Shown in pieces: positions 12,601 through 23,037 of a stretch of 33,377 nt of DNA (positions are counted from its first letter, which is position 1; the number at the start of each line of letters is the position of its first letter). Source of the DNA: Perkinsus olseni (Eukaryota > Perkinsozoa > Perkinsida). The stretch lies in contig JABANN010000388.1 in assembly GCA_013115125.1 (NCBI GenBank), forward strand, positions 1 through 33,377, written 5' to 3'. A model generated the notes under the pieces. The model saw nothing but the letters and a program-made list of their open reading frames with translations. It had not been told where the DNA came from and did no database searches. The position numbers and the translations under genes were made by a program.

Positions 12601-15600
12601 GAAGAATGGGAATATCTAGCACGGTTTAGCTCAGCCCTGTCACTGTGTGGTACACCGAAGCAAGGGTTGAGACCGACGCAGCCTCGGCTATCGAAACTTG
12701 TGGCGGCTTGTCGATGAGACACACAGTTCTCATGGAGTTGTGGATGCAGGAGCTCGAAAGACTACAGCAAGAACTGAAGGAGAAAGGGGCGTTACTCAGC
12801 GCGGCACAGGAGTCCGCTGGGAGCCTTCGAGATCAACAACAGGAGGGCAAGCGAATTACTGACAAGCTGGCCGATGAATTGAAATCGGTCGAAGTGGAGT
12901 TGGCCAAGGAGAGAGCGAGGAATGAAGAACTGTCCCTGCAGGTGTGCCAACTTAGGACTCGTCTGGGGGTTAGCCCGTTAGTACTACTAACTTAGTAGGC
13001 TGGCGAATGAGAACTGTTACCCTGGTTTGGGTTGACCATAGTCTATGTTCAACCTAAACCAGAGTAACAGTTCTCCAGTTCTATGGTCCAAAAAAACCGT
13101 ACAGCTTAGGGTGGACGTTCTCACACTCAAACTCACAATTAGAACAGCGATGTGAAATGGCATCTAGTAGTGAAGAGGCTACATAGCTGATGACTGGATA
13201 CACGACAGTGTCGTGACGACACAGCATTAACTGTGTGTGGTTGGGCACTTGAAGCAGCGTTGGGAAGATATAAGGGGCATCAAGACCTCGTCGCCACGAT
13301 CGCTTAGACGTGCATAACCCTAGCCTACGCACTTTGGATCTGATCGACAGGGTTCCTCTAGCATTCCATCACCACAGATGGTGATGCTCATTCAGATAAT
13401 AAATCTGGCAGGCAAAGGGGTCGAGCTCGAAAGAGAGAGGCAACTTGCAGGAGAAGAACGAACTCACGTACAAACTGAGCTGGCGTCTCTGAAGGCAGCA
13501 CTGGGTGAGAACGAGGGCTCCTTCAAAAGGAACCTCACGCGACCTTTCAACCCAGTAGTTCACCACATTCTGGGGGTGCTCAGGCGATGAAAGGTTAGTA
13601 GCTTTTTAGCCATTCTATTTCTGTTGAAAATGAACACTTATTTACTGCTTGTCGGAAGCGGAGACAAGCGTATCTTGGACCTCAGATTCCGAGTCCAGCT
13701 CACTTCAAGAACGGCTTCGACAAGCAGAGGAAAATATCGAACAGGAGAAGCAGGAAAAGGAACAGCTGAGATCTGAACTTGAACAGGCGCGCGTACGTCG
13801 ATACCGCCGTGTTTATCATGTGTGGGTTAAGCAAATTCTCGAGTATGTCTCAGTGCTCTGCCGAGGAAGAGAAGTCTAATCTTAAGATGCGTTTAACGGA
13901 AGAGCATCGCTTGCAGGCTGAGAGGGATGCCGAGGAAATAGTAAGCCGTAAGGATTCCATCTTGTCAGCATGGTACGTGTGAGCTTACAATTCATCATCG
14001 GAGCGGCTTTGACGGAACCGGTTCAGTTGCCTTTTCACAGATCTGCTCCTGGTACCATTAGATATGGTAAGATATCATATCGGTTCGCTAAGTTTTACCT
14101 TTTCCTGGATAGAATGAAGATTATCCATCGATCTTGAAAATCAAGAAGAATTTTCTAAACCTTTTCTTTCTCCTCTAATTTTCTGAATTGAGAGGATCGA
14201 GTTGATTTATTGATAGCAACTCTCGTAAGATTCATCCGGAAGTAGAAGGCGTGTATGGATTCGGCACCATCCGAACGGTGTTCAGAGTTACTTGGTCCAG
14301 CACCGCCCTGCCGGCTGAGATTTACAAGCACTCTAACCATATCAGGACCGTATGAGTATTCAAGTTCGGGAGCTCGAGGAAAAGCTTGAGAATATCAAAG
14401 CAGAGAAGGGAAATTTGGACGCTAAGGTCGAGTCTTTGCAGATGAAACTCGATGAGAAGGTAAAGAGACGTTTGCAGATGATCTAAATGACTCGCCTCGT
14501 GGCGAAGACACTCATCACCGGTTTTCACGATGCCGATCGATCATTTCTCGGAAACCCTTGCGTTGACTTATCTTGATACTGCGCAACCTATTCGAAGTGA
14601 CATCCGAGTCCGTGGAGCTGAACAGTTGCGCATGACGATAATCGCTACACAGGAGCGGGAGCGGGCACCATGCCATGATAGGCTGAGTCCGTGTCACCAC
14701 AGGAGAATCTCCTGAAAACCCGAACCCGATCTCTCGAGGAAATCAGCTCGCTCATCGAAGCATAACTGGCGGGCTCGGCTCTCTCCTTCAGGAACAGCGA
14801 CATGTTGGTCTCAAGGCCGAGGTAGATGGACTCCGGGAGGAGGTCGCCAGGTTAGAGGAAGAGAGTGCTCAACAACGCGTGGAAGATCGATCGAAGATTG
14901 AGAAGCTCCTTGAATCGCTCACAGAGGTTAGTTCGAGGCTGGACGGAATCCGAATCCAGGGACCGCTCATGCGCGCGAATGCGCAGGACCTTGAAGAAGA
15001 AATGTCATCAACTTCGGAAATTCCTAACTGGAAGGCTTGCAAGACTTGAACCTCGAACTTCTCCGGGCCGTCAGAACATGTCCAACGAACACCTGTTCTT
15101 CTAGCTACTATTGGAGTAACCATCCAGAGGATGGTCCATGACGGACCGTCCGTCTCCTACTTCTTCTCAACACGGCATGGTGGATAGAGTTATTGAGACC
15201 TCTTACGCGTACAATACGAACATGCAACTGTTCTAGCATGTTAAGCTACGCTATAGGGACACAACAGCGGCGAAAAATTGTCATCAACAACACAACAAGG
15301 CCATAACAGCCCTGATTTGAGTCAAATAATTTGACTGAACCATATGCAAGCTTGGTTTTTCTATGCTTTGTTGGATCGTATATACAAGGTTGGAAATTTC
15401 CCGACGGAAAATTCCGAAATACATTTTTCGGGAAATAGCCAACCTGGACCATAGGAGTTTATAGACTTTTATGCTCCAGTGAGTTGTAGTGTAAATCACA
15501 ACAGACCTGCTCAAGGTGGACGACTCATCGGCGTGTTGGAACAGGCACAACCAGAGGGAGAGGCGGTTCTCATCGATGCCACGAAGATAGACCTCGTGAG

Positions 15601-16968
15601 CCACGATAAGTAACTCAGTAGCTCGTCCGAGGAGCTGCTAGGCCCTCACTCGATTGGTTGAATCCGCCAACAAAAGCTGCGAAGGGGAGAAGCGCCTGCG
15701 CCGTGAAAAGAGGCAACTGCTGAGCAGGGTGCGAGAGCTCGAGGGACTGGCATCCTCCGCGAAGGTGAGAAGAAGTGGGCGAAATATGGCATCGAATATG
15801 GCTTGGTAGGTTTGGCTGGCTAAAATTCCCGAAGGAATGCGGGGTGATTCATACCTGGAGACTTTGAAAAATCTAGTACGCCGACCGCCGACTCCGCCGA
15901 GGTGCATCCTCCTTTACATAGGATGGGATTAGGACTTCATCTTCGAGTGTGCCGACGGGGGCCGAGGAAGAAAAGGTGAAGAAGGAGAGCGCTGGCTTTA
16001 ATATCACTTCGCTCAAAGTGAACGCGACCGATAGTTTTGTTCCCTTCAAGGAGATGGACGACCTCAGAGCGACTGTAAGAGACCAAAAAAGTCGGCTCTT
16101 TGAATTGCAGACGGAGTCAGCCAGCAAGGTTCAAAGATTACAGGTGATCCTTCGGAAACGACTTAGTCTTCTCCCCAGCCGTTGGACAGGTGAAAGTCGC
16201 GACGCAGGAGGCGGAGCTGGCCAGATTGCGGCATTCTGTTCAATTCCCCGCGAATGTTGAAAATCATCGGAGCGAAGAACCGAAGCTCACGAGTAGAGAC
16301 GATACGTGATCTAATAGCCAATTTTCGAAATGAGTACTGTACACTCTCGCCTGTGGCGACCACTGTCCGGCGGCTAGGCTGCAGACACGATGACTCTCGA
16401 TGAATCTCAGTGGGCTAGCTAGCTTTTTTGGATTGTTCATCTTTCCTCACATTTTAGATAGAGAGCGCGAGAAGTTTTTGAGGAAAATCCAGGACTTAGA
16501 GAAGAAGCTAGCGGCAGCCAGGGCTCAGTCGCCGCCAGATATACGCTCACTTCAGAATCGGTGGGAGATGGTCGACTGACAATAGTGAGGTAAAACCGTT
16601 AGGTGTGATGTTTTGGAGAAACAAGTCGAGCGACTGGAGGAAGAGCGGAGCGGAAATATTGTCCGAGCGACGGTGGCGGAAGAACAAGTCACTCACCTCA
16701 GCGTAAAGCCCATTGGATCGTCACGTGCTACGAATCATAGCCACTGTGTGGTGACGAGATTATTGTTCCAAAATTGAGAGCTTCCCAGTCTACTGAGCGC
16801 ACGCCAGCATCGTCGAGGCCATTCTGGTCGTTTCGTGTCTTTCCACTCAGCATTGCGGTTGTTCGTCAGGAACAGCTCGTAGCTCTAACGCAGCAGTACA
16901 GAAAGCAAGGTGCCAAGCCGCTGAAGGATGCCGGTAGAACCTACGCCGTCGCGTCTAATGGTGTGTAG
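6665..16968 (+). CDS. giant coiled-coil protein with a kinesin-like motor fold, many exons
   Basis: The start is MPAHGRPSS plus a serine run. In-phase exons at the 5' end are 6665-6772, 7216-7296, 7582-7726, 7785-7920, 7963-8024, 8209-8294, 8365-8406, 8457-8540, 8589-8690 and 8735-8872. They encode short coiled coils, then a Ser/Arg-rich linker. Exons 9559-11723 form a kinesin-like domain (listed separately). After it, coiled-coil exons include about 11987-12193, 12235-12360, 12406-12510 and 12750-12941, then blocks near 13408, 13657, 13851, 14345, 14793, 15510, 15640, 15945, 16460, 16600 and 16867-16968, stop TAG. The layout (coil, motor, long coil) suggests a cytoskeletal scaffold or dimeric kinesin relative. 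Exons between about 8873 and 9558 and after 12941 are not fully resolved. Splitting into two or three genes is possible, although frames and phases run through the motor without a break. Confidence 0.75.
8067..8139 (-). tRNA. tRNA-Thr(AGT)
   Basis: This is a 73-base cloverleaf on the minus strand. The acceptor stem GCCTTCT/AGAAGGC is perfect, and the D arm is GCTT...GAGC. The anticodon stem TCCGC/GCGGG holds loop TTAGTAA (anticodon AGT), and the T arm is GTCGG-TTCAACT-CCGGC. The transcript runs into TTTT right at its 3' end, a good RNA polymerase III stop. It lies entirely inside the intron 8025-8208 of the giant plus-strand gene, in antisense, so the two transcription units collide head-on. 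Confidence 0.95.
8895..8913. repeat. perfect hairpin, 9-bp stem
   Basis: The arms GACTCCCAT and ATGGGAGTC are separated by one base. They lie just after the donor-like end of the exon at 8872. Confidence 0.8.
9511..9529. repeat. perfect hairpin, 9-bp stem
   Basis: The arms CCTAGGAAG and CTTCCTAGG are separated by one base, 30 bases upstream of the first clear kinesin-like exon. Confidence 0.8.
9559..11723 (+). CDS. kinesin-like motor domain exons within the giant gene
   Basis: Exons with consistent phases: 9559-9753, 10011-10106, 10147-10254, 10298-10369, 10425-10515, 10774-10886, 10934-11001, 11060-11103, 11201-11424, 11496-11723. About 414 residues, near the normal 330-400 for a kinesin motor. 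Family landmarks in order: EEVYKADLQRLVDAAVGGID before the P-loop strand, VFLLLGLATSGTERSLF at the P-loop position, VRIVEVTDEKIRDLIG matching kinesin's LEIYNExIRDLL, SQEVEDVVVGKMIRAIGRSG matching the helix before switch I, and LTMMLMGSLVHGSALMQVSP matching the helix and strand near the motor end. The ATP motifs are altered: GxxxxGKT/S reads GLATSGTE, switch I SSRSH reads SGHEG, and switch II DLAGSE reads KLGHCSC. This resembles nucleotide-free kinesin folds such as yeast Vik1. The first strand (usual RVRP) is unclear because two frames compete around 9530-9560. Confidence 0.72.
9843..9946. repeat. chain of four short hairpins in an intron
   Basis: All lie in the intron 9754-10010: GTGAAAG/CTTTCAC (9843-9857), the perfect 20-base palindrome CAGAGTTTAGCTAAACTCTG (9864-9883), GACTC/GAGTC (9883-9898), and AGCTGTGT/ACACAGCT with a 3-base loop (9928-9946). 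Confidence 0.85.
10101..10121. repeat. hairpin spanning a splice donor
   Basis: CATTTGGT and ACCAAATG, with a 5-base loop, straddle the exon end at 10106 (CATTTG|GTAAGC). The donor GT is inside the stem. Confidence 0.7.
13009..13075. repeat. 67-bp near-perfect inverted repeat
   Basis: The arms begin GAGAACTGTTAC and end GTAACAGTTCTC. About 33 bases per arm with three mismatches and almost no spacer. It lies in noncoding sequence between coiled-coil exons of the giant gene. It could be a tiny foldback element or an RNA hairpin. Confidence 0.85.
15119..15154. repeat. two adjacent perfect hairpins
   Basis: ACCATCC/GGATGGT with loop AGA (15119-15135) is followed by GACGGAC/GTCCGTC with a one-base loop (15140-15154), between coiled-coil exons. 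Confidence 0.8.
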
Positions 16969-17045
16969 AACAGATGAGCATTTAGAGTTATCAATTAGCC
17001 GGACGTGGTTCCATCCTCGGCTCAGTTCTCATTCCGACATTCCGC

Positions 17046-19367
17046 ATGCCAACCATGCGCTCTATCGCTCATCTGCTGGTGGTCTGTTTCGTGCATGGAG
17101 AAGAGTTTTCACCAGACCGTTGCTGGGCTTACGGTTACACTTACAATTTCTGCTGCCTGTCGAACCGGTCGAAGGCCTGCTGGCACGGTGAATATAATCG
17201 CACTTCCTGCTGTACTCAGCCAATCTTTGATGCAGAAACCGCTGTAGAGAACAGAACCATCTTTCTCACCGAGACTCTTGCTCCGAAGATTGACTTCCCC
17301 GATAGCAACTGTGAGCTTTATGAAGAGTGGAAGGAGTTCAGAGCCTCAGCGTGGGCAGCGCTGGGCGCTGAGCTGATCGGAGTGGAGGCAATGGTGACGA
17401 TCTGGGGACCGCGTCTGTTGGGCGAAGAATGTATGGAAAACGCGGCGAGTTGTGGTGGCTATGTAGCTCAGTGCAGAGTCGGCAACTTGGTCGTTGCTAT
17501 GAACATTCTACTTTCCTGCCTGAACCAAGTGAAGCGAGCGAGTGGCAGCGACGCTGTGCACTGCATCGCGTGGTTCGACTACTTTGCCAGCATTTGGAAT
17601 GGGATTGACTACAATATCCTGATGGCCACCAGATGGCCGGTCTTGGAGACGTTTGAAAGGCTCTTCTTCACAGTCCGTGGCCTCCGCGCAGAGAGGGGAC
17701 ACGTCTCCGAGGAATGCAATATGGATCGGCCGATCGATTGGATAACTCTCCGGGATTTCACCTCCAACGTGGAGTTCAGCGGCTATAACGAAACGGTTTT
17801 GAAAATTATATCCCATTATTCGCTAACAGAACCACCATCTCAGTTGAGGGACGGTGGTATATGCCGTCCGGGCCTGGCCATCGTCTGCATCCTCAAACTG
17901 TGGCTCTGCGCGGCATCTGAACCGAGCTGTGTCCACGCCTACGGTGACTACCTGATGCAGAACGAGCTGGAGTGGAATGACGGACTCAGTCTGATTGGTT
18001 GGCTGATGGCTGAGGGAGGATGGAACATACCAGTTTGGTTGAGAAGGATGCTCCGTCAAAGTGCACGCCATGAGATGGAGTTGGGCATCACCTTAACCGA
18101 CAGGATAATCTTGGGCGTTGATGGCTCGACAAAAATCGGTCAATTGGACAGGGCAAAACTGTCTGAGAGAATTTACAGCGATGGTGGTGGACGAAAGCAC
18201 GATGCCTTCACATGTCGGCAGGCTTGTCGGGCCTACCCCTTATTCGGCGTGGCAGGCGATTGTTTGTGTCTGAGGTCGCCATCGGACAGCCGCTATGCGA
18301 TGCAGAAGAGTGAGTTACTCGACAGTCTGGACGATAAAGGGGAGATCAAGGTTCATGAACCCATCACCGAAGGGAAAGTGGGCCCAGGCCCGATCAAAGA
18401 GATGACGCCTGACTTCCTCGCCCAAGGGAGTCCGTCGCTGTTCGCGCAGCTTTTGCCAATAGTGTCGAAGATTCCACCGTACAGAACCGTCCTGGCGACG
18501 ATGGTTTGGGGGCAGGAGATGTCAAGGCACATCCCGGCCTTCGCAAGCCGCGCTCGTGAACTCCGCGCAGATAACGACGTCATCGTCTACGCGCTCGACG
18601 GTGTTGCCTCTAAAGCGTGTGAGGATTCTGGGTTGCACTTCGTCACGGGTGAAGCGAGAAGTTCTCTTCAGAAGTATCTTCTGGTTCTGGCCTTACTGCA
18701 GCTTGACCGCGTTGTGATGTGGATCGACTTCGATGCCTACTGGTACAGACACCCAGCCTTTGCCCTTCCTCAAAACTGGGGTGATGGTGTAGAAATTCTT
18801 TCAGCGGTTGATTTCAACTCGGAGGACTGCCTTATGAATGCTATGTTCGCTATTAAGCCGAGTCTCCGGACGCGGCATTGGCTACTCGCCCTGTCTAGAT
18901 GGGTTTACGCCCGACCTTACGTCCACTGTCAAGTAGCGTGGATCATGTTCCTAGGGATCGTCGCGCCGGTGGGTCGTGATGTTATCCCTCCCGCTCCGGC
19001 ATGGGCTACCCTGGACCCCGACGTTTTCGTTAATGCTCTACTTTTCGATGGGTTGGGGTGGTCCGGCAATTATGACAGGCTTGCAGTCTTCCACTTCTTC
19101 TACGGATGGAACTCCGGTGCTGGGCTCGAAATGACTGCCATATACACCTTGCCTACATACAGAAATCTTCTACTTGAGCAAGATGCCTCGGATATCTTCG
19201 ACTTGGTGTATCGAGGGGACGATGTTATTTTACATGAGGTGTTGGGGCTGTCCATCACAGAGAGGCCGAAGGAGCTCAAGAGATGCCGCGAGAGTATGTC
19301 CTCGAGCGATCTCAACCTGGGGATCAAACCAGTGACGCATGTGGCAACTGTACGTCTTGCGCAGTAG
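17046..19367 (+). CDS. secreted glycosyltransferase-like protein, 773 residues, single exon
   Basis: The frame is uninterrupted from MPTMRSIAHLLVVCFVHG, a signal peptide whether M1 or M4 is used. A Cys-rich N-terminal part follows (CWAYGYTYNFCC, then repeated CW/CC pairs near residues 26-58). A second small Cys module near residues 395-416 (CRQACRAYPLFGVAGDCLCL) resembles a WSC/PAN-type carbohydrate-binding module. The C-terminal half from about residue 480 looks like a nucleotide-diphospho-sugar transferase: strand YRTVLATMVWG, then LLQLDRVVMWIDFDAYWYRH with a DxD-type metal site at D561/D563, like the DVDxxWLRDP motif of plant arabinosyl/xylosyl-type enzymes. It probably acts in the secretory pathway or outside the cell. 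The gene is intron-free although both neighbours are intron-dense. It starts 77 bases after the previous stop. Assignment to a named transferase family is tentative. Confidence 0.85.
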   Translation: MPTMRSIAHLLVVCFVHGEEFSPDRCWAYGYTYNFCCLSNRSKACWHGEYNRTSCCTQPIFDAETAVENRTIFLTETLAPKIDFPDSNCELYEEWKEFRASAWAALGAELIGVEAMVTIWGPRLLGEECMENAASCGGYVAQCRVGNLVVAMNILLSCLNQVKRASGSDAVHCIAWFDYFASIWNGIDYNILMATRWPVLETFERLFFTVRGLRAERGHVSEECNMDRPIDWITLRDFTSNVEFSGYNETVLKIISHYSLTEPPSQLRDGGICRPGLAIVCILKLWLCAASEPSCVHAYGDYLMQNELEWNDGLSLIGWLMAEGGWNIPVWLRRMLRQSARHEMELGITLTDRIILGVDGSTKIGQLDRAKLSERIYSDGGGRKHDAFTCRQACRAYPLFGVAGDCLCLRSPSDSRYAMQKSELLDSLDDKGEIKVHEPITEGKVGPGPIKEMTPDFLAQGSPSLFAQLLPIVSKIPPYRTVLATMVWGQEMSRHIPAFASRARELRADNDVIVYALDGVASKACEDSGLHFVTGEARSSLQKYLLVLALLQLDRVVMWIDFDAYWYRHPAFALPQNWGDGVEILSAVDFNSEDCLMNAMFAIKPSLRTRHWLLALSRWVYARPYVHCQVAWIMFLGIVAPVGRDVIPPAPAWATLDPDVFVNALLFDGLGWSGNYDRLAVFHFFYGWNSGAGLEMTAIYTLPTYRNLLLEQDASDIFDLVYRGDDVILHEVLGLSITERPKELKRCRESMSSSDLNLGIKPVTHVATVRLAQ

Positions 19368-19797
19368 CATTCCGTTATCAAGAAGTATTTATATTTTGTT
19401 TCACTAAGGCATGATAATTGTGAAATAATAATTCCGATTTTCATGTCTCATGTTGGGTACTTGCCTGGATGAAGTATGACTGATGGGCCGGCACTCCGCT
19501 ACTCTGGAGACTGCGAAACTGACTGGCAACCTCGAGGAGCTCTCGACGAGAACAGACTTAGTTTAGTTTAAAAGTAGGCAGAGGGACAATGGGTCTGTGG
19601 GAGAAATCTCAGTCTACGACGTAGACCCTCTCCGATGTATTCCCCGTCTCCATCATTAATTAGAGATACCCATTGATATCCCGTTATCCATTCACTCCGC
19701 TCAAGTAATCGGTTATCTATGTGGCTAAATTCCATTCATAAAACTAGATGAGAGTAATGTTCTTCCTTTCCCACTACGTATAGTTGTTACAGCTGGT
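19368..19797. other. 3' flank of the glycosyltransferase-like gene
   Basis: This AT-rich stretch has no supported exon. It probably includes the 3' untranslated region. Confidence 0.4.
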
Positions 19798-22177
19798 AGT
19801 AGCTACTCGATGCCGCCTCGGCAAGTAGTTACTCAAGGTGTCCTACACCCACGGTTACGTTACTTGACTTTGATAATCTGAGGCTTTGGCAGCCTTGGGT
19901 GAACAATTGACTTAATGCCTGCTTTTACTGTGGAAGAGCGAGATGAGCTTTGTACTCATCAGTTCCTTGCCAGTATTCGTACCGTTACGGTACGAATTAC
20001 TCGTACCGTAACAGACTTCCTCTTGACAAAGATTCCGTGGTATGACTCTCTTGACAGCCGCTGTTGAGAGGAAGGAAACGCTGCGAGCCTACAATCGTAT
20101 GTACTGCGCTCGAGGGTTCTTCTGCAACCTCCTATCAGAGAGGCGGATCCCACTGGGATCATCCCAGCACTCCCTTTCGCTTTAAGTTTTCCTTCGGAAA
20201 ATCAAACTCTGTCGAGATAGGGCCTATCTGATAGGCGACGAAATCCATCGTCTCTGAAAACCACGACTTGAACGTCAGGGAATGGGCAGCACAGTGCTGC
20301 CAGCACTCGGTCTGCTATATCGGTCGTACACGAGCTTTAATTTCACTGTCCGTTGGCTGCGCAGTGAAATGTTCTTGCCCGCGAGAGTCTTGCGGCGAGA
20401 CCTAAAGTATCTCGTGACTAGATAGCAGCTTCCACTCTATATTACGATCACTTGTCACTTCGGTGCCACTTGTTTTTTCAAACCGTGATTTCTCCGCAAG
20501 TACCTGAAGGTCACCATCTGATGGTGAACTTCAAGCTGACCATCAATAAGCTGTATATTAAGGCGGATTCCACCGTACGTGATTTTGTAATGCTTGTTGG
20601 ATGCAATCAGAGTTTTCGCCTTACCTTCCATTCTCACAAGACGGAGTCGCAGTGTAGCGATCGCCCTGAAAATGACGGATTAGCATGGATTGACTGTCTC
20701 CGGAGACGACGACGTGGGAGTCCCACGGTGAGACTCATGTGTCGCTTGCCCAGCTCGAAACTCACGATACCATAATGTTCACCGAACAAGCTCTACTTAT
20801 GTCGCGCATTCTGGCAACAGCGCCGGATGGTGAGGTGTACGAAGGGCCACTGAGAGACCCGGTGGTTTTTAACAAGACGAGCGCTTACTTCGAAGCATCC
20901 AGCAGGCATGATGTGTTTGACGACCCGCGACTTCTACTTTTATTGATTAGAGCTTGATGATCGTTGCCAGACACTGGCCTCCGTCGTCGTCAGTATAGAG
21001 AAGAGTTAGGCCCGTGCATCTCGGATGCGTCGTGGCCGTGATGACTTGATTGAAGAGCTGCCCATACGAAGTGCAATCACTTAGCGATGTCCTTCTACGG
21101 ATGGCATTGCCGTCGTAGAGGGACTTGAGCTTGATGTCACCCCGGGTGACTCACCCGCACGTACATTGATAAACCTCGGAAAGTCGATAACTCCATCGTC
21201 ACTGGCGGAGTATCCGCTTGGATGTCGCCAAGTGATTGGCTGCCCCCTGAGGACCTTCCTCAATGCTTTAAACGATAACCCGCTAGTCGAATCAGGAAAT
21301 AGCGTGTCAGTAAGAGCCTAGCGTTGGTACTGATAGAATGATTCACCAGGTACCAAATAATGCCTCTGGCTATGTCAACTGAATGTAGAGCGGTTGTAGT
21401 GGACAAGGGCTTCAGTAGACTTCTGATCACAGCATCCCGTTGTGCGTGGAGCTTCCGCCTAGATGTGCCTCTCAGAGTCATCTTCTCCACGGGCAGGTTC
21501 ACGAATTGTGATCCGCAATTCAGTTCTCGTTGTGCAGCATCTTGTCCTAGGGGCAGCTCATATAATGACATGATCTTTGTTTCGCCGTGAAACTTTCACG
21601 CATTCGTGATCCCACCGTGCTCGTAGTGGGGTAAAGGGCAGAATTTCTGCCCTTTCTGCCGCGGAAACCTCGAAGTTGAAGAACTTCGAATTTTGCGAAG
21701 TTGAAGTTCACAGAGCCGCGAAGATGAAAGTCCGACGTGCCACCAACATTGAAGGCCCCAAAAGTGATAGTTCTATAATAAAACCTCAATCGTATCGAAA
21801 TCGAACTCACGAAGGAGTCCTTCGGAAGGACCAATACTCGGATTAAAATGTTCCATCACGAAACTCAAAGTTTCGAGTGTGGAATCCTCCGTGAATTTGA
21901 TGGATATTCTTTAACCTCTTTTATTTCTATTGAATGGTATATGTTGATGTTTTCCGGAGCAAGTTTGATTTAACTTCAACACCGCTATGTCCATGCGTGC
22001 AGAAAAAAGATTTTTTTGGCGCGCGAAAAGTGAGCTTCGCCTTGCAAGGCAAGGCTTGCCCTAAGATTCTCGACAAGAGCTCTTGAAAACATCCTCGATG
22101 ACGTACTCTGTGCATGGTAGCAGGTGACACAGCCGGTCTATCAATCAGTACCGAGTGCCTCACTCGGGCAGCCTGCC
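19798..22177. repeat. hairpin-dense tract
   Basis: Short perfect stem-loops follow each other every 50-200 bases. Examples: 19811-19823, 19837-19849, 19942-19960, 19975-19997 (11-bp stem, 1-base loop), 20146-20160, 20215-20229, 20285-20301, 20340-20370 (9 bp), 20511-20527, 20713-20727, 21136-21150, 21586-21600, 21633-21655 (arms AAAGGGCAGAA and TTCTGCCCTTT, 11 bp, 1-base loop), 21671-21688, 21810-21824, 21859-21875, 22151-22167. Most stems are 6-11 bp and most loops 1-4 bases. Arm sequences differ from one another, so this is a repeated shape rather than a repeated sequence. I found no comparable density in the adjacent glycosyltransferase frame. Confidence 0.82.
20521..20955 (+). CDS. weak coding-like pieces inside the hairpin tract
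   Basis: Two open pieces look protein-like: about 20521-20585 (MVNFKLTINKLYIKADSTV) and about 20745-20955 (containing MFTEQALLMSRILATAPDG and ending DDPRLLLLLIRA, stop). They could be exons of one small gene with an intron between them. I cannot confirm splice sites or name a family, and several perfect hairpins fall in or next to them. Confidence 0.3.
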
Positions 22178-22389
22178 AGGGTTGGAGTGTTCAGTCATGC
22201 TACGCGGCCGATTGACGACATCCCCACCGAGGTCCTCAACTCGATAAGTCACAGCGATCGTTGATTATATGTTTCATCAAGCTACATCGTTGGTGGATGT
22301 GACGCGTCCTGTCACCAAGTTGATCGTTTGGCGTACTTAACAGCTCAGGTTAGTCTCTCCTCCGAGGAAGGTATTCTCGTAGATTAATG

Positions 22390-23037
22390 TCATTTATATG
22401 TCCCTCGTTGCTTCGTTGCTTCGACGGCCTTTTCAATACCATCCCGCCACCTGCTCGGCCAAGACCACACGGTCCAGCTGAAGGTAGTAAATTGGAGGGC
22501 ATCGTGTGCGGAAATTTTCAAGATTTTCCGGAAATTTGTGGATGATAAAATTCGGGTTTTACGAAATAGGTTGCCAATCGGTACCCAGATCGATGGAGTT
22601 TTTTTCAACAACTTCAACATTATGACGAATCTCATTCTCCTACGTAGTGCATTGCGAATCTCCTGCCCGAGAGGGGTTCTCGAATCCCTTCTCATCATTG
22701 TAGTGACGATTGTGAACCGGCCTCGGCAAGATCCGGACGCGCCCCCGACACCGTTACTCGTACTGGTAGACCTACTGGTCATCGTGTTAAATAAGCCTCT
22801 ATTGAGACGAAGCCACGCATGTTGCGATTTTGATCTCCAACAGCAAATTATTCCAGATTCATTAACTTCTATGGTATGACATAGAAGTTCCCGCACTGCT
22901 CTGCGAGAGAATCTTTTGTTCTGTGAGTTCCATGCTCGACTAAATTTGCAAATCTTCAATATCTTGGGATTTTTCGGCCACGCTAGTCGAGAACCCGTTA
23001 GTTGCCCGAAAGTGAGATGAGGGTCCAACGCCGACAA
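22390..23037 (-). CDS. 215-codon open frame, unrecognised
   Basis: An uninterrupted minus-strand frame from MSALDPHLTFGQLTG to stop. It is Arg/Ser-rich with no motif I recognise, and a 113-codon plus-strand frame overlaps it. It also spans a perfect 10-bp hairpin at 22864-22889. A frame of this length is unusual but not impossible by chance, and its composition is not strongly protein-like. Treat it as a doubtful gene. Confidence 0.2.
   Translation of the reverse strand: MSALDPHLTFGQLTGSRLAWPKNPKILKICKFSRAWNSQNKRFSRRAVRELLCHTIEVNESGIICCWRSKSQHAWLRLNRGLFNTMTSRSTSTSNGVGGASGSCRGRFTIVTTMMRRDSRTPLGQEIRNALRRRMRFVIMLKLLKKTPSIWVPIGNLFRKTRILSSTNFRKILKISAHDALQFTTFSWTVWSWPSRWRDGIEKAVEATKQRGTYK
22864..22889. 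repeat. perfect hairpin, 10-bp stem
   Basis: The arms AACTTCTATG and CATAGAAGTT are separated by a 6-base loop. Confidence 0.85.

Noticed and set aside
17508-19444. Several minus-strand frames of 76-114 codons
   Set aside because: They are shadows of the long plus-strand glycosyltransferase frame and have no motifs of their own.
22538-22879. A 113-codon hydrophobic plus-strand frame
   Set aside because: It lies opposite a longer minus-strand frame, and both look low in coding character; only the longer was listed, at low confidence.
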